Shown here: positions 35,440-43,948 of the stretch, piece after piece
Position numbering within the stretch: position 1 is the first letter of the stretch
Layout of the letters: each line of letters starts with the position of its first letter
Assembly: GCA_910587405.1 (NCBI GenBank)
Contig: CAJUKS010000006.1
Span: 1-64,000 of the forward strand
From: an uncultured Alphaproteobacteria bacterium
Lineage (GTDB): Bacteria > Pseudomonadota > Alphaproteobacteria > RF32 > CAG-239
Reading direction: 5' to 3'
Length of the DNA stretch: 64,000 bases
Position numbers and translations under genes: made by a program
The notes under the pieces: generated by a model
What the model saw: only the letters and a program-made list of their open reading frames with translations
What the model was told of the DNA's origin: nothing
Database searches by the model: none

Positions 35440-38265
35440 ATGGCAATGGACGCAAAACAGGCAGCTGAAAAAATTAAGAACGGCAACTTTGACGATGTCG
35501 ATGAACTTTATAATGCTTTGAACGGAAAGAAAGAATATGGCGCGGAGTTTGCCGCCCTGCTCAAACACATTGAAGCCAAAGTCAAAATAGATATCAGTTT
35601 ATATGCCGGATTGGCAACGGCCGCACAGTCGGTTGAAGAACTCAGTGCCGTCAATAATCCGTTGGACGAAAAAGACCCGGTTTATGCCGCTGCCCGTGAA
35701 AAGCTTTCTAAGGTTGAGTTGACTTACACGGTTGAAGAAAACGGCAAGCCGGTGACTAAAGTTGTTGAGGGTGAACAGCGTAACAAAATGGTTGCCCAGT
35801 TGGTCGCTGCTGCCAAGCTTGCCACCAAAGATGCCTTGCGCGGAGCCAGCAGTCCGGAAAATCCGGCGGCAAAACAGTTTCGCAATGCGACTGATGAAAA
35901 CGCCCGCAAAGCGATTTATCAACAGACCCTGAATGACCAAATTGATATGGCAATTTTGCAAAGCCTGCTGGTAACAGAAACCACCAAGATCAATCAGGAA
36001 ATGCAGCAGAAATACGGCAAGGACGAAAAGAAAGCCAACGAAGAAGCCAAAATTTTGTTGTCGGCCCGCGAAAAAGAAATCAGACAGAAAATTGTGGACC
36101 TCGGCCACGGCGTGTTGGATAAAATTTCGCTCGGTGTCGACGGTGCGGCGGCTTATTGTGCCAACGTCAAAGTAAATGCCGAAAATCATTTGGCCGAATA
36201 TAAAGCGAATGTCAAGAAAATTGCCATGCGCATCAATCAGGGATTTGCCAAACTGAAAGATCAGGGCAAAGAACTGCGCGGCCAGTGGCAAAAATTCCGT
36301 GCCAACGCCAACAAGGTTTACGACGCCTGCAATCAGAAGATGTCGGATGGCATTGTCGCTTTCCACGAAGGCTGCAAACATGTTTGGGAAAACAGATATG
36401 AAATTGCCCACGCCACCATCCAGGCGATTAACAAAAACAAATATGAAATCGGCGCCGATATGCTTGCTGCGGCCGGTTTTGCCGCCACGGTAGCCAGCGG
36501 CGGAACGGCAGCGGTGGTCGGCGGTGCCGCTTATGCCGCCTATACGATCGGACGCCGGGTTTTTTACGAAGCATATAAACAGAAAAGAGAAAATCCGAAA
36601 AAAACGTATAAACAAATTTATACCAACGGCAAGTTCTTGACCAAAGCAGCGTTTGCCTGCGGTGCCGCCGCCATCAGTTGGGGTATCGCCGATACGGCAG
36701 CTTCCGCCGGTGCCGACATTGCCACCGAAGCGGCTGCCGAAGTCGCCAAAAAACTGGCAGCCGAAAGAATGCTCAAACGCGGCGTAACCATGATCGGCTC
36801 CTTAACCAGCAATTTGGTCGGCGTAGCAACGGCCAAGGATGACGAAGAACGTCGCAAAGAATGGCGGAGCCTCGGAATTTCGGCCGTAACTGCCGGGGTG
36901 ACCATTTTTGTTGCCGAAGCGTGTTCCGGCCACGGTGAAGTCGATGCTAACGATCACGAACAGGATCTGGGGGGCAATGACGACGATCAGAATCTGACCG
37001 GTGACGGTGATCAGAATCAGGACGAAAACGACGACCAGAATCCGACCGGTGACGGTGATCAGAATCAGGACGAAAACGACGATCAGAATCCGACCGGCGA
37101 CGGTGATCAGAATCAGGATGAAAACGACGACCAGAATCTGACCGGTGACGGTGATCAGAATCAGGACGAAAACGACGACCAGAATCCGACCGGTGACGGT
37201 GATCAGAATCAGGACGAAAACGACGATCAGAATCCGACCGGCGACGGTGATCAGAATCAGGATGAAAACGACGACCAGAATCCGATCGGCGACGGTGATC
37301 AGAATCAGGACGACGATAAGCAGCCGGAACATGTTGACGAAGGTATTACCGAGTTGAAAGATTTTCCGGAACAGTGGAATGACAAGATGGGGATCAGCAA
37401 ACGTCAGTTTGAAATCCTGAAGGGATGGTATGATAAGCTCGATACCACCGACGGCGAAGGAATGAGCCGTTTCTATTCCCATGCCGAACACTATGCCGCT
37501 CAGCTCAGTATCGACAGCGAAAATCCGATGACCGCCGAACAGGTGTTGTTCAAATTCTCCCGTTTGGCCGCGATCACTTCGGTCAAAAGCGGCGAATACG
37601 GTACGATCGGTACCGGTTCCCTCGGCCAACAGATGGAAAACATTTATCACTTGTTGGGTTGCGGTGACAAATTGAATGCCGAACAGATGGAAGAAGCGCG
37701 CAAGACTTTGGATATTTGTACCTTGAACGAAGCCGGTCGTCAGGACGGCCGTATGGACGCTCAGAAGTTCTTTGCGGTTGCCGGGGCCGGATACAGAGGA
37801 TTGCCGGTTGACGAAGACGGAACCCTGAAGATGACGCGTCGAATTCGGGTTATCGGTGAGGGCACCAACTGCCCCGGCGATAAGCGGGTTATGTACGAAG
37901 AAGTTAAAGGCGGCGAGGAAAGGGTTGTAACCAAACCGGTTGAAAAAACTGAGCAGGTTGTAACCAAAGTGGTTACCGAAGAGAATACGGGATCGGATAC
38001 GCGGTTGGAACTGGAACGCAAAGGCAATGAAGGCGGTGACGCTGTTCTGACCAGAGCGGTGCCGACACAGGATCCGGTAACGGATGAAGACGATCAGGTT
38101 ATTATCGGTGCCACCAGCCAGACCGGTGATCGTCCGGGGTTGGAAGGAGCCAGAACCGCACAAAATCTGAGACAAGGTTCTGCAGAAACTCAGATCAGCG
38201 GTCGCAAGCAAAAACTTGGCGCCGGAATGTTGAAAGAACTTCAGGACAAAGGATTGGTTAAATAA
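35440..38265 (+). CDS. Very large repeat-bearing hypothetical protein
   Basis: 941 residues, no family recognised. It starts at ATG 35440 with AGGAG seven bases upstream; an upstream in-frame ATG at 35416 has no such site. A long helical, charged N-terminal region (about 1-340) precedes a glycine- and alanine-rich hydrophobic region (about 345-505; AAAGFAATVASGGTAAVVGGAAYAAY is one part), which could insert in a membrane or form a helical bundle. Seven 16-residue D/N/Q/G-rich repeats follow (36982-37317). The C-terminal domain carries a DGRMDAQKFF segment that looks like a calcium loop, and ends in LERKGNEGGDAVLTR and GAGMLKELQDKGLVK. Possibly secreted or a surface effector; not shown. Confidence 0.6.
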   Translation: MAMDAKQAAEKIKNGNFDDVDELYNALNGKKEYGAEFAALLKHIEAKVKIDISLYAGLATAAQSVEELSAVNNPLDEKDPVYAAAREKLSKVELTYTVEENGKPVTKVVEGEQRNKMVAQLVAAAKLATKDALRGASSPENPAAKQFRNATDENARKAIYQQTLNDQIDMAILQSLLVTETTKINQEMQQKYGKDEKKANEEAKILLSAREKEIRQKIVDLGHGVLDKISLGVDGAAAYCANVKVNAENHLAEYKANVKKIAMRINQGFAKLKDQGKELRGQWQKFRANANKVYDACNQKMSDGIVAFHEGCKHVWENRYEIAHATIQAINKNKYEIGADMLAAAGFAATVASGGTAAVVGGAAYAAYTIGRRVFYEAYKQKRENPKKTYKQIYTNGKFLTKAAFACGAAAISWGIADTAASAGADIATEAAAEVAKKLAAERMLKRGVTMIGSLTSNLVGVATAKDDEERRKEWRSLGISAVTAGVTIFVAEACSGHGEVDANDHEQDLGGNDDDQNLTGDGDQNQDENDDQNPTGDGDQNQDENDDQNPTGDGDQNQDENDDQNLTGDGDQNQDENDDQNPTGDGDQNQDENDDQNPTGDGDQNQDENDDQNPIGDGDQNQDDDKQPEHVDEGITELKDFPEQWNDKMGISKRQFEILKGWYDKLDTTDGEGMSRFYSHAEHYAAQLSIDSENPMTAEQVLFKFSRLAAITSVKSGEYGTIGTGSLGQQMENIYHLLGCGDKLNAEQMEEARKTLDICTLNEAGRQDGRMDAQKFFAVAGAGYRGLPVDEDGTLKMTRRIRVIGEGTNCPGDKRVMYEEVKGGEERVVTKPVEKTEQVVTKVVTEENTGSDTRLELERKGNEGGDAVLTRAVPTQDPVTDEDDQVIIGATSQTGDRPGLEGARTAQNLRQGSAETQISGRKQKLGAGMLKELQDKGLVK
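36982..37317 (+). repeat. Seven tandem 48-bp coding repeats
   Basis: Each unit encodes DDQN(L/P/I)(T)GDGDQNQDEN, 16 residues, with the last unit ending DDD. Units 1-3 and 4-6 share the order L-P-P and nearly the same bases, so a 144-bp block has duplicated. Repeated D-x-D spacing suggests a flexible, calcium-binding linker. Confidence 0.9.
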
Positions 38266-38291
38266 CCGCTTTCGTGTTGTGTTAAACCATG

Positions 38292-38313
38292 CAGCCCGCC
38301 GTTTGGCGGGCTG
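38292..38313 (+). terminator. Terminator after the repeat protein
   Basis: Stem CAGCCCGCC / GGCGGGCTG with a 4-base loop. Confidence 0.75.
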
Positions 38314-38348
38314 TTGTCGTATTGACGGAAGGTTATGACGGCAAAACG

Positions 38349-38372
38349 GCCGGAAAATTGATATTTTCCGGC
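38349..38372 (-). terminator. Hairpin after alr
   Basis: Stem GCCGGAAAAT / ATTTTCCGGC; on the minus strand a T-rich stretch follows 3 bases later. It is 25 bases past the alr stop. Confidence 0.55.
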
Positions 38373-38396
38373 TGCGTATTGACAGTTTGAATATAA

Positions 38397-39485
38397 TCAG
38401 TCGGTATAGCGGCGATCAAAACGGGTGTTTTTGCCGATGCGGGACAAAACTTCGTAACTGATGGTTCCGGCATCGCGACCGATATCGTCCAACGTATAAA
38501 AATCATCAACGACAAACGCCGTGTCACCGACTTGCAGGTTTTCGACTTCGGTAACGTCGCAAATAATATTATCCATCGAAACCTTGCCGATAATTCGCGC
38601 TTCACAGACTTTGCCGCCGTTGCGGAAAAAGACTTTGCCGACGTTGGAGAGCGAGCGCGGAATGCCGTCACCGTAGCCGATCGAAACAATAGCGATTTTG
38701 CGGTCATCTGCAGCGCGGTAGGTGGCGGAATAACCGACGAATTCGCCGCGGCAAAGCGGAGAAATCTCTAATACCGGGGCCATGATTTTGACCACCGGCA
38801 GCATTTGGTTTTCACGGTAGGGCGCCGTGTTGATGCCGTACATGGCGGCACCGATTCGAACCATGTCAAATAAATACTCTTTACCGAGAAACGTTCCGTC
38901 GGAGGCGGACAGAGTCGCCGGCAGTTTGGGAAAATATTTTTGACGGAGACGGTTAAAGTTCTCCAACTGGTGTTCGTTCATAAAGTGTCCTTTTTCATCG
39001 GCACAGGCCAAGTGGGACAAGACCAGCGAAAATAAGTTTCGGTCGTCTTGGCTCATCGTTTCCAGCTCATGTTCGCGAAAGCCGAGACGATTGAGTCCGC
39101 TTTCGATCTGAATGACCGGTTTAATGCCGGGAATGCGATGCTCTTTCCAAAACTCCAACTGTTCCCTCCCGGCAATAACCGGAATCAGTTCGGCCTTGCG
39201 GAACGATTCCAACGAGTCTTCGCCGATTCCCTGCAAGACGTAAATTTTGGCGTTTGCGACGTGGGGACGGATTTTCTCTCCCTCAATGCCGTGAGCGACA
39301 AAAAAACTGCGACAGCCGGCGTCGTTGTAGAGCTTGGCGGCAATCACCTCGGCCCCAAGCCCGTAGGCGTCGTCTTTAACAACCGCCGCGGCAACGGCGC
39401 CGTCGGCAAGTTTTTGTAAAAAACGGTAATTTTTGCATAAATTGCCTAAATTGATTTCTAAAATCGGTCTTGTCAAAATACTCAT
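38397..39485 (-). CDS. alr: Alanine racemase
   Basis: PLP-dependent racemase giving D-alanine for peptidoglycan. The 362-residue chain begins LEINLGNLCKNYRFLQ, and the PLP lysine is in VVKDDAYGLG near residue 37. The second catalytic residue, a tyrosine, lies in AMYGIN near residue 224. The C-terminal beta domain carries the usual GYGDGIPR and KVSMDNI motifs. Full length, ordinary. It is divergent from the TatD gene, with 52 bases between starts. Confidence 0.95.
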   Translation of the reverse strand: MSILTRPILEINLGNLCKNYRFLQKLADGAVAAAVVKDDAYGLGAEVIAAKLYNDAGCRSFFVAHGIEGEKIRPHVANAKIYVLQGIGEDSLESFRKAELIPVIAGREQLEFWKEHRIPGIKPVIQIESGLNRLGFREHELETMSQDDRNLFSLVLSHLACADEKGHFMNEHQLENFNRLRQKYFPKLPATLSASDGTFLGKEYLFDMVRIGAAMYGINTAPYRENQMLPVVKIMAPVLEISPLCRGEFVGYSATYRAADDRKIAIVSIGYGDGIPRSLSNVGKVFFRNGGKVCEARIIGKVSMDNIICDVTEVENLQVGDTAFVVDDFYTLDDIGRDAGTISYEVLSRIGKNTRFDRRYTD

Positions 39486-39537
39486 CTCTGCTTATTATCC
39501 TTTCTGAATGATCATAAACTGCTGAAAGTCAAATTGC

Positions 39538-40281
39538 GTGAATTTTATCGATATGCACGTCCACTTGCAAGATTATAAAACAAACTGTGCAACGGATATT
39601 GTCAGTGCCGCCCGCGTTCAGGGAATATGCCGGATGGTGTGCGCCGCTTCGCAGGAGGCCGGCTGGCCGCGGGTCGGGGAACTGGCATCCCGGCATCCGC
39701 AAGCGGTGATTCCGGCGTTTGGTATTCACCCTTGGTATGTGGCCGCTGCAAAGCCGGGATGGGAAAAACGCCTTTACAAACAGTTTGAACAATTTCCGCA
39801 GGCTCTGATCGGCGAGAGCGGTCTTGACGGTTTGAAAGAAAACATGCCGTTGCAGCGGCAGCTTTTTGAACGCCAGATCGAAGCGGCGTCAGTACTGAAA
39901 CGGCCGTTGGTGGTCCATGCCGTCAAAGCGGTGGCACAATTGCAGGATTTTTGGTCCCGTATGCCCGACTTTTTTATGATACATTCTTTTAACGGACGGG
40001 TGGAACATCTGCAGCCGATTCTGCGCCGGAACGGTTATGTGTCGCTGAGCGCATCGATTCTGCACAATCGGCAGGGGGCGGAAATTGCGCGTGCGGTTCC
40101 GGCTTCGCGCTTGTTGTTGGAAACTGACAGCCCGTATCAGGGGCCGGTTAAGGGAGAAGAACAGACGCCGTGTTTTCTGCCGCAAATTTTAAAACAAGTG
40201 GCGGCTTGGCGGCAGCAAGACCCGCAACAACTGGCAGAGGTTATTTACGCCAACGCCGAGGAGTTTATCAATGGAAAATGA
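39538..40281 (+). CDS. TatD family metal-dependent hydrolase
   Basis: Predicted Mg-dependent 3'-5' DNase or related hydrolase. The 247-residue protein starts at GTG 39538. TIM-barrel metal ligands are visible: MHVHLQD, the GIHPWY motif, GESGLD with the metal glutamate, VVHAVK, MIHSFNG and LLLETDSPY near the end, so the site is complete. It overlaps the following E1-like gene by 11 bases and is translated with it. Confidence 0.88.
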   Translation: MNFIDMHVHLQDYKTNCATDIVSAARVQGICRMVCAASQEAGWPRVGELASRHPQAVIPAFGIHPWYVAAAKPGWEKRLYKQFEQFPQALIGESGLDGLKENMPLQRQLFERQIEAASVLKRPLVVHAVKAVAQLQDFWSRMPDFFMIHSFNGRVEHLQPILRRNGYVSLSASILHNRQGAEIARAVPASRLLLETDSPYQGPVKGEEQTPCFLPQILKQVAAWRQQDPQQLAEVIYANAEEFINGK

Positions 40282-41011
40282 GAGATTCGGCCGTACCCGG
40301 GCGTTGTTGGGAGAAGAAAAATTCGGTCGTCTGCAAGGGGCGTCGGTGATGGTGGTTGGGCTCGGCGCCGTGGGCGGTTATGCGTTGGAAGCGCTGGCAC
40401 GTGCGGGGATCGGACATTTGATTTTGGTTGATTTTGACATCGTGGAGCCGAGTAATCTCAATCGTCAGATTCTGGCGTTGCACTCAACGCTCGGCCGCAA
40501 AAAAAGCGAACTCGCCGCCGAGCGGGTGCGTGACATCAATCCCGATTGCCGGATTACAATCAAAGATATGTTTGTCAATCGGGACAACCTGGAACAGTTG
40601 TTTAATCAGCCGGTGGACATGGTGGTGGACGCCATTGATTCCCTTAATCCCAAATGCGGTCTGATTGAGTATCTGCTGCAGCAGCAAATTCCGTTTATTT
40701 CATCGATGGGGGCGGCGCTGAAAACCGATCCGTCGGCGATCCGTTTGCAAACGTTGAACCAGACCAAAAACTGTCCGTTGGCGCGTTTTATTCGTAAACG
40801 GCTCAAACGACGCGGATGCGATCTCGGCAAAGTTGTTTGTGTTTGCTCGGACGAAGTGGTGTCGGTTCCCGAAACGGCGTTGTTTATGGAAGACAAGCCT
40901 TCGGACGGCGGCCGACAACGCCATACCATGGGGTCGTTGCCGACGGTTACCGCGATTTTCGGGCTGACGATTGCCAATCAGGTTATTTTGCGCTTATCGG
41001 GTTATAAGTGA
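40271..41011 (+). CDS. tcdA: TcdA-like tRNA threonylcarbamoyladenosine dehydratase (ThiF/E1 family)
   Basis: E1-like ATP-dependent enzyme that cyclises t6A to ct6A in tRNA. The 246 residues begin ERFGRTRALLGEEKFGRL. The nucleotide-binding loop GLGAVGGYALEALARAG follows, then the NLNRQ arginine motif and ISSMGAALKTDPS. In TcdA the family usually ends with a membrane-associated tail; here the C-terminus is short and ends in RLSGYK. Its place after tatD is unusual but the sequence is typical. ThiF or MoeB are less likely because no CxxC zinc motif is seen. Confidence 0.85.
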   Translation: MENERFGRTRALLGEEKFGRLQGASVMVVGLGAVGGYALEALARAGIGHLILVDFDIVEPSNLNRQILALHSTLGRKKSELAAERVRDINPDCRITIKDMFVNRDNLEQLFNQPVDMVVDAIDSLNPKCGLIEYLLQQQIPFISSMGAALKTDPSAIRLQTLNQTKNCPLARFIRKRLKRRGCDLGKVVCVCSDEVVSVPETALFMEDKPSDGGRQRHTMGSLPTVTAIFGLTIANQVILRLSGYK

Positions 41012-41080
41012 CAATAAAACTTGCAATTTAAATGCTTTTTTAATAATGCTCTGTTATCCTTGTAAAATAATCAGAAATGA

Positions 41081-41962
41081 GTGAGTTCCGCAATGAAGAT
41101 GATTAAGCCTATCGTTAATATCTCAAAGGTCATGGATGCCTATGACGGCATTTTGTGCGGATGGGGCGGTGTGCTTTACAACGGTGTTTCCATTATTCCC
41201 GAGGCGTGGGACGCTTTAATCGGCTTGCGTAAAAGCGGCAAAAAAATCGTGCTGCTCAGCAACACGGCCTGTCGGGTTGAAGAAATTGTCACCCAAATGT
41301 ATCGGGCCGGTTGTTCACCGCGCCTTTTCGAAGCCGTGGTCACGGCGGGAGAAATCGTACATCAGCTTTTGGCGGTACCGGACGGCAGCTGCCGGCAGTT
41401 GGGACGTTGCTGCTATAATCTCGGAGCGACCGACGATAACGGTATTTTTGCCGGTTTGGATTATGTTGAGGTACCCGATCCGGCCCGGGCGGACTTTTTA
41501 TATGCCGGGCGTCTCGAAAACGGGCCCGGTAAAACGACCGAAGATTATCTCGATGTTTTAAGTCATGCCGCCAGTCTGAATTTGCCGCTTTTGTGCGTCG
41601 GCAACGATACGTCGGTACCGTTCGGAGACGAAGCGGTTTTGGCTTCGGGCGCGCTTGCCGAGCAATATGCGGTTTTGGGCGGGCGGATTTTTACCGTCGG
41701 CAAACCCGATTTGCAGGTGATGGAATATGCTTTGGCTGCGTTAGGTCCCATTGAGCGGAAAAGAATATTGATGATCGGTGACAGCATTGCGACCGATATC
41801 CGCGGTGCCGCGGCGGCCCAGCTTTCGGGGTGTTTGGTCAGCAAAGGCGTTCATGTCAGTTTTCTCGGTGAGGGCTATATTCCCGACGTTACCAAAACGC
41901 GGGAACTCGGAAATATGTTTGGTGCCTGTCCCGATTATGTGATTTCGCGTCTCCGTTGGTAA
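41081..41962 (+). CDS. HAD superfamily class IIA protein (TIGR01459 type) with altered motif I
   Basis: A 293-residue HAD-IIA protein resembling the TIGR01459 subfamily of Alphaproteobacteria. Motif II is LLSNTA, and motif IV is MIGDSIATDIRGA near residue 222. The nucleophile motif, normally C-D-V-W-G-V, reads CGWGGV at 26-31, so the catalytic Asp is Gly27 here and the enzyme may have lost phosphatase activity. A start at GTG 41081 is listed; ATGs at 41093 and 41099 are alternatives, and none has a clear ribosome site. Convergent with the Uup gene. Confidence 0.78.
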   Translation: MSSAMKMIKPIVNISKVMDAYDGILCGWGGVLYNGVSIIPEAWDALIGLRKSGKKIVLLSNTACRVEEIVTQMYRAGCSPRLFEAVVTAGEIVHQLLAVPDGSCRQLGRCCYNLGATDDNGIFAGLDYVEVPDPARADFLYAGRLENGPGKTTEDYLDVLSHAASLNLPLLCVGNDTSVPFGDEAVLASGALAEQYAVLGGRIFTVGKPDLQVMEYALAALGPIERKRILMIGDSIATDIRGAAAAQLSGCLVSKGVHVSFLGEGYIPDVTKTRELGNMFGACPDYVISRLRW

Positions 41963-41973
41963 AAGGCGCCGGA

Positions 41974-43794
41974 TTATCTGATGCCGAGTTCTTCGGCCAA
42001 CAGTGAGATCTCCAGCCACTGGTTTTCGTCGTCTTCTTTTTGTTTTTCCCATTCTTCCAGTTGGCGCGTCAGCTCATAAAAACGGTCGGGATCATTTTGA
42101 TAAAGCGTCGGTTCGCACAAGTCATTTTTGGCGTTTTCTATTTTTTGTTCAAGTGCGGCAATTTGTTGCGGCAAAACCTGTAACAGGCGTTGTTGATTGT
42201 AACTCAGTCGTCCGCGCGAGGTTTCTTTTCGTTCTGACGAGGGTTCGTTTCGGTTTTTGCCGGCGGGTTTGTTCTTGGCGGCCGTTGCCGGTTGTTTGCC
42301 GAAGCGTTCCAGCAGGTCGCTGTAACTGCCGACATATTCTTCAACTTTACCGTCACCTTTCATATAGATGATGGAAGTGACAATCTTGTCGAGGAAATCA
42401 CGGTCGTGGCTGACAATCAAAATCGTGCCGTCATAGTCGCTTAACATTTCCTGCAACAAATCGAGCGTGTCCATATCGAGGTCGTTGGTCGGTTCGTCCA
42501 GCAGCAAAAAGTTGGATGGCTGAGCCAGAACTTTTGCCAGCATCAAACGGTTTTTTTCGCCGCCCGAGAGAGCAGCCACCGGCGCTTTGGCCTGTTCGGG
42601 CGTAAACAAAAAGTCTTTGAGATAGGCGACAACGTGACGGTACGAGCCGCGTACCCATATGTGATCGCCTTCGTCGCAAAGCGTTTGCCACAGCGTTTTG
42701 GACGGGTCAAGAGAAAAACGGTTCTGGTCAAAATAGGCCTCTTCCAGATTTTTGCCGATTCGCACAAAGCCCGAATCCGGTTCCAGCTTTTTGGTCAACA
42801 GTTTGATCAGCGTCGTTTTGCCGGCGCCGTTGGGACCGACGATGCCGATTTTGTTGCCGCGGATGATTTTGGCCGAGAAATCGTTGACGATTGTCCGTTC
42901 GCCGAAAGCTTTGCACAGATGTTTGGACTCGATGACCAGTTTGGAACGCCAGGCGGTATTTTCGATATCCATGTTGACCGAACCGACCTGCCTGATCTGT
43001 TCGCGCCGTTCCTGCCGCAGCTGTTGCAGGCGCCGCAGTCTTCCCATGTTTCGTTTGCGGCGGGCGGTGACGCCTTTGTGCAGCCACTCCGTTTCTTCGG
43101 CAATTTTTTTATTGAGATACTTTTGGGCGATAATTTCCTGCTCAATCACCTGATCCTGCCAGTCTTCAAAGCTGCCGAACCCCTTGTTGTTGCGCCGCAT
43201 CGTTCCGCGGTCCAGCCAGAACGTGGTGCGGGAAACGTTGGTCAGAAAGCGCCGGTCGTGGCTGATAACCACCACCGCGCCGTTATAGGCGGCAATAATT
43301 TTTTCCAGCTGCTCAATCGTCGGCATATCGAGGTGGTTGGTCGGTTCGTCAAGAAGCAGGATATCGGGTTGGTTGATCAGGGCTTTGGCAAGGGTGGCCT
43401 TGCGACGTTCGCCGCCGGAGGCTGTTTGCGGATCGGCATCGGCCGCAATCTCCAACTGTTCGATCCACATTTGCACTTTGTAGTCGCTGCTGCCGTCATT
43501 TTCGCTCAATCCCGACGCCACGACCGCTCTCAGGTCCGGATAGCCGCTGAGATCGGCGTCTTGCGGCATGTAGCCGATTTTGGTATTCGGCTGAATAAAG
43601 ATATCTCCGTCATCGGGCTCGATCAGTCCGGCAATAATTTTCAACAGAGTCGATTTTCCCGAACCGTTCCGTCCGACCAGCGAAATTTTATCCCCCTGAT
43701 TGATGTACAGTTCCACGTCTTCAAACAGCTGTTTGCTGCCGAAGCGGATTTTAATGCCTTTCAGCGTATAAACGGGCGGTTCAAATGCCGGCAT
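41974..43794 (-). CDS. uup: ABC-F ATPase, Uup-like
   Basis: A soluble twin-ATPase protein of the ABC-F family that acts on ribosomes or DNA intermediates rather than in transport. The 606 residues contain two complete ATPase domains: Walker A GRNGSGKST and GPNGAGKTT, signatures SGGERRK and LSGGEKNR, and Walker B LLLDEPTN in both. The linker between them (about residues 230-310) is rich in arginine. The C-terminal coiled coil (about 535-606) is the Uup-type tail. ATG at 43794 with GGGG nine bases upstream is preferred over an extension to 43869. Confidence 0.9.
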   Translation of the reverse strand: MPAFEPPVYTLKGIKIRFGSKQLFEDVELYINQGDKISLVGRNGSGKSTLLKIIAGLIEPDDGDIFIQPNTKIGYMPQDADLSGYPDLRAVVASGLSENDGSSDYKVQMWIEQLEIAADADPQTASGGERRKATLAKALINQPDILLLDEPTNHLDMPTIEQLEKIIAAYNGAVVVISHDRRFLTNVSRTTFWLDRGTMRRNNKGFGSFEDWQDQVIEQEIIAQKYLNKKIAEETEWLHKGVTARRKRNMGRLRRLQQLRQERREQIRQVGSVNMDIENTAWRSKLVIESKHLCKAFGERTIVNDFSAKIIRGNKIGIVGPNGAGKTTLIKLLTKKLEPDSGFVRIGKNLEEAYFDQNRFSLDPSKTLWQTLCDEGDHIWVRGSYRHVVAYLKDFLFTPEQAKAPVAALSGGEKNRLMLAKVLAQPSNFLLLDEPTNDLDMDTLDLLQEMLSDYDGTILIVSHDRDFLDKIVTSIIYMKGDGKVEEYVGSYSDLLERFGKQPATAAKNKPAGKNRNEPSSERKETSRGRLSYNQQRLLQVLPQQIAALEQKIENAKNDLCEPTLYQNDPDRFYELTRQLEEWEKQKEDDENQWLEISLLAEELGIR

Positions 43795-43948
43795 GATCGG
43801 GATCCCCTTTCTGTCATTTTCGGCGGCATTATAATCAGGATCGGTCAAAAAATAAACAAAAAACTGCAACCGTAAAAATTCTTTGATTTCAGAGGCCGCT
43901 TATTGTATAATAACGCTTGTAAATCGACTTTGAAAAAGGAGCCGGCCG

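Noticed and set aside
36982..37317. CRISPR-like array
   Set aside because: The 48-bp units are contiguous coding repeats in one reading frame with no spacers.
36802..38211. A 469-residue minus-strand frame over the repeats of the giant protein
   Set aside because: It reads the antisense of the 48-bp repeats (ILVVVFVLILITV...) and has no ribosome site; the plus-strand gene has a promoter and ribosome site.
42634..43875. A 413-residue plus-strand frame opposite uup
   Set aside because: Antisense of the two ATPase domains, without start signals.
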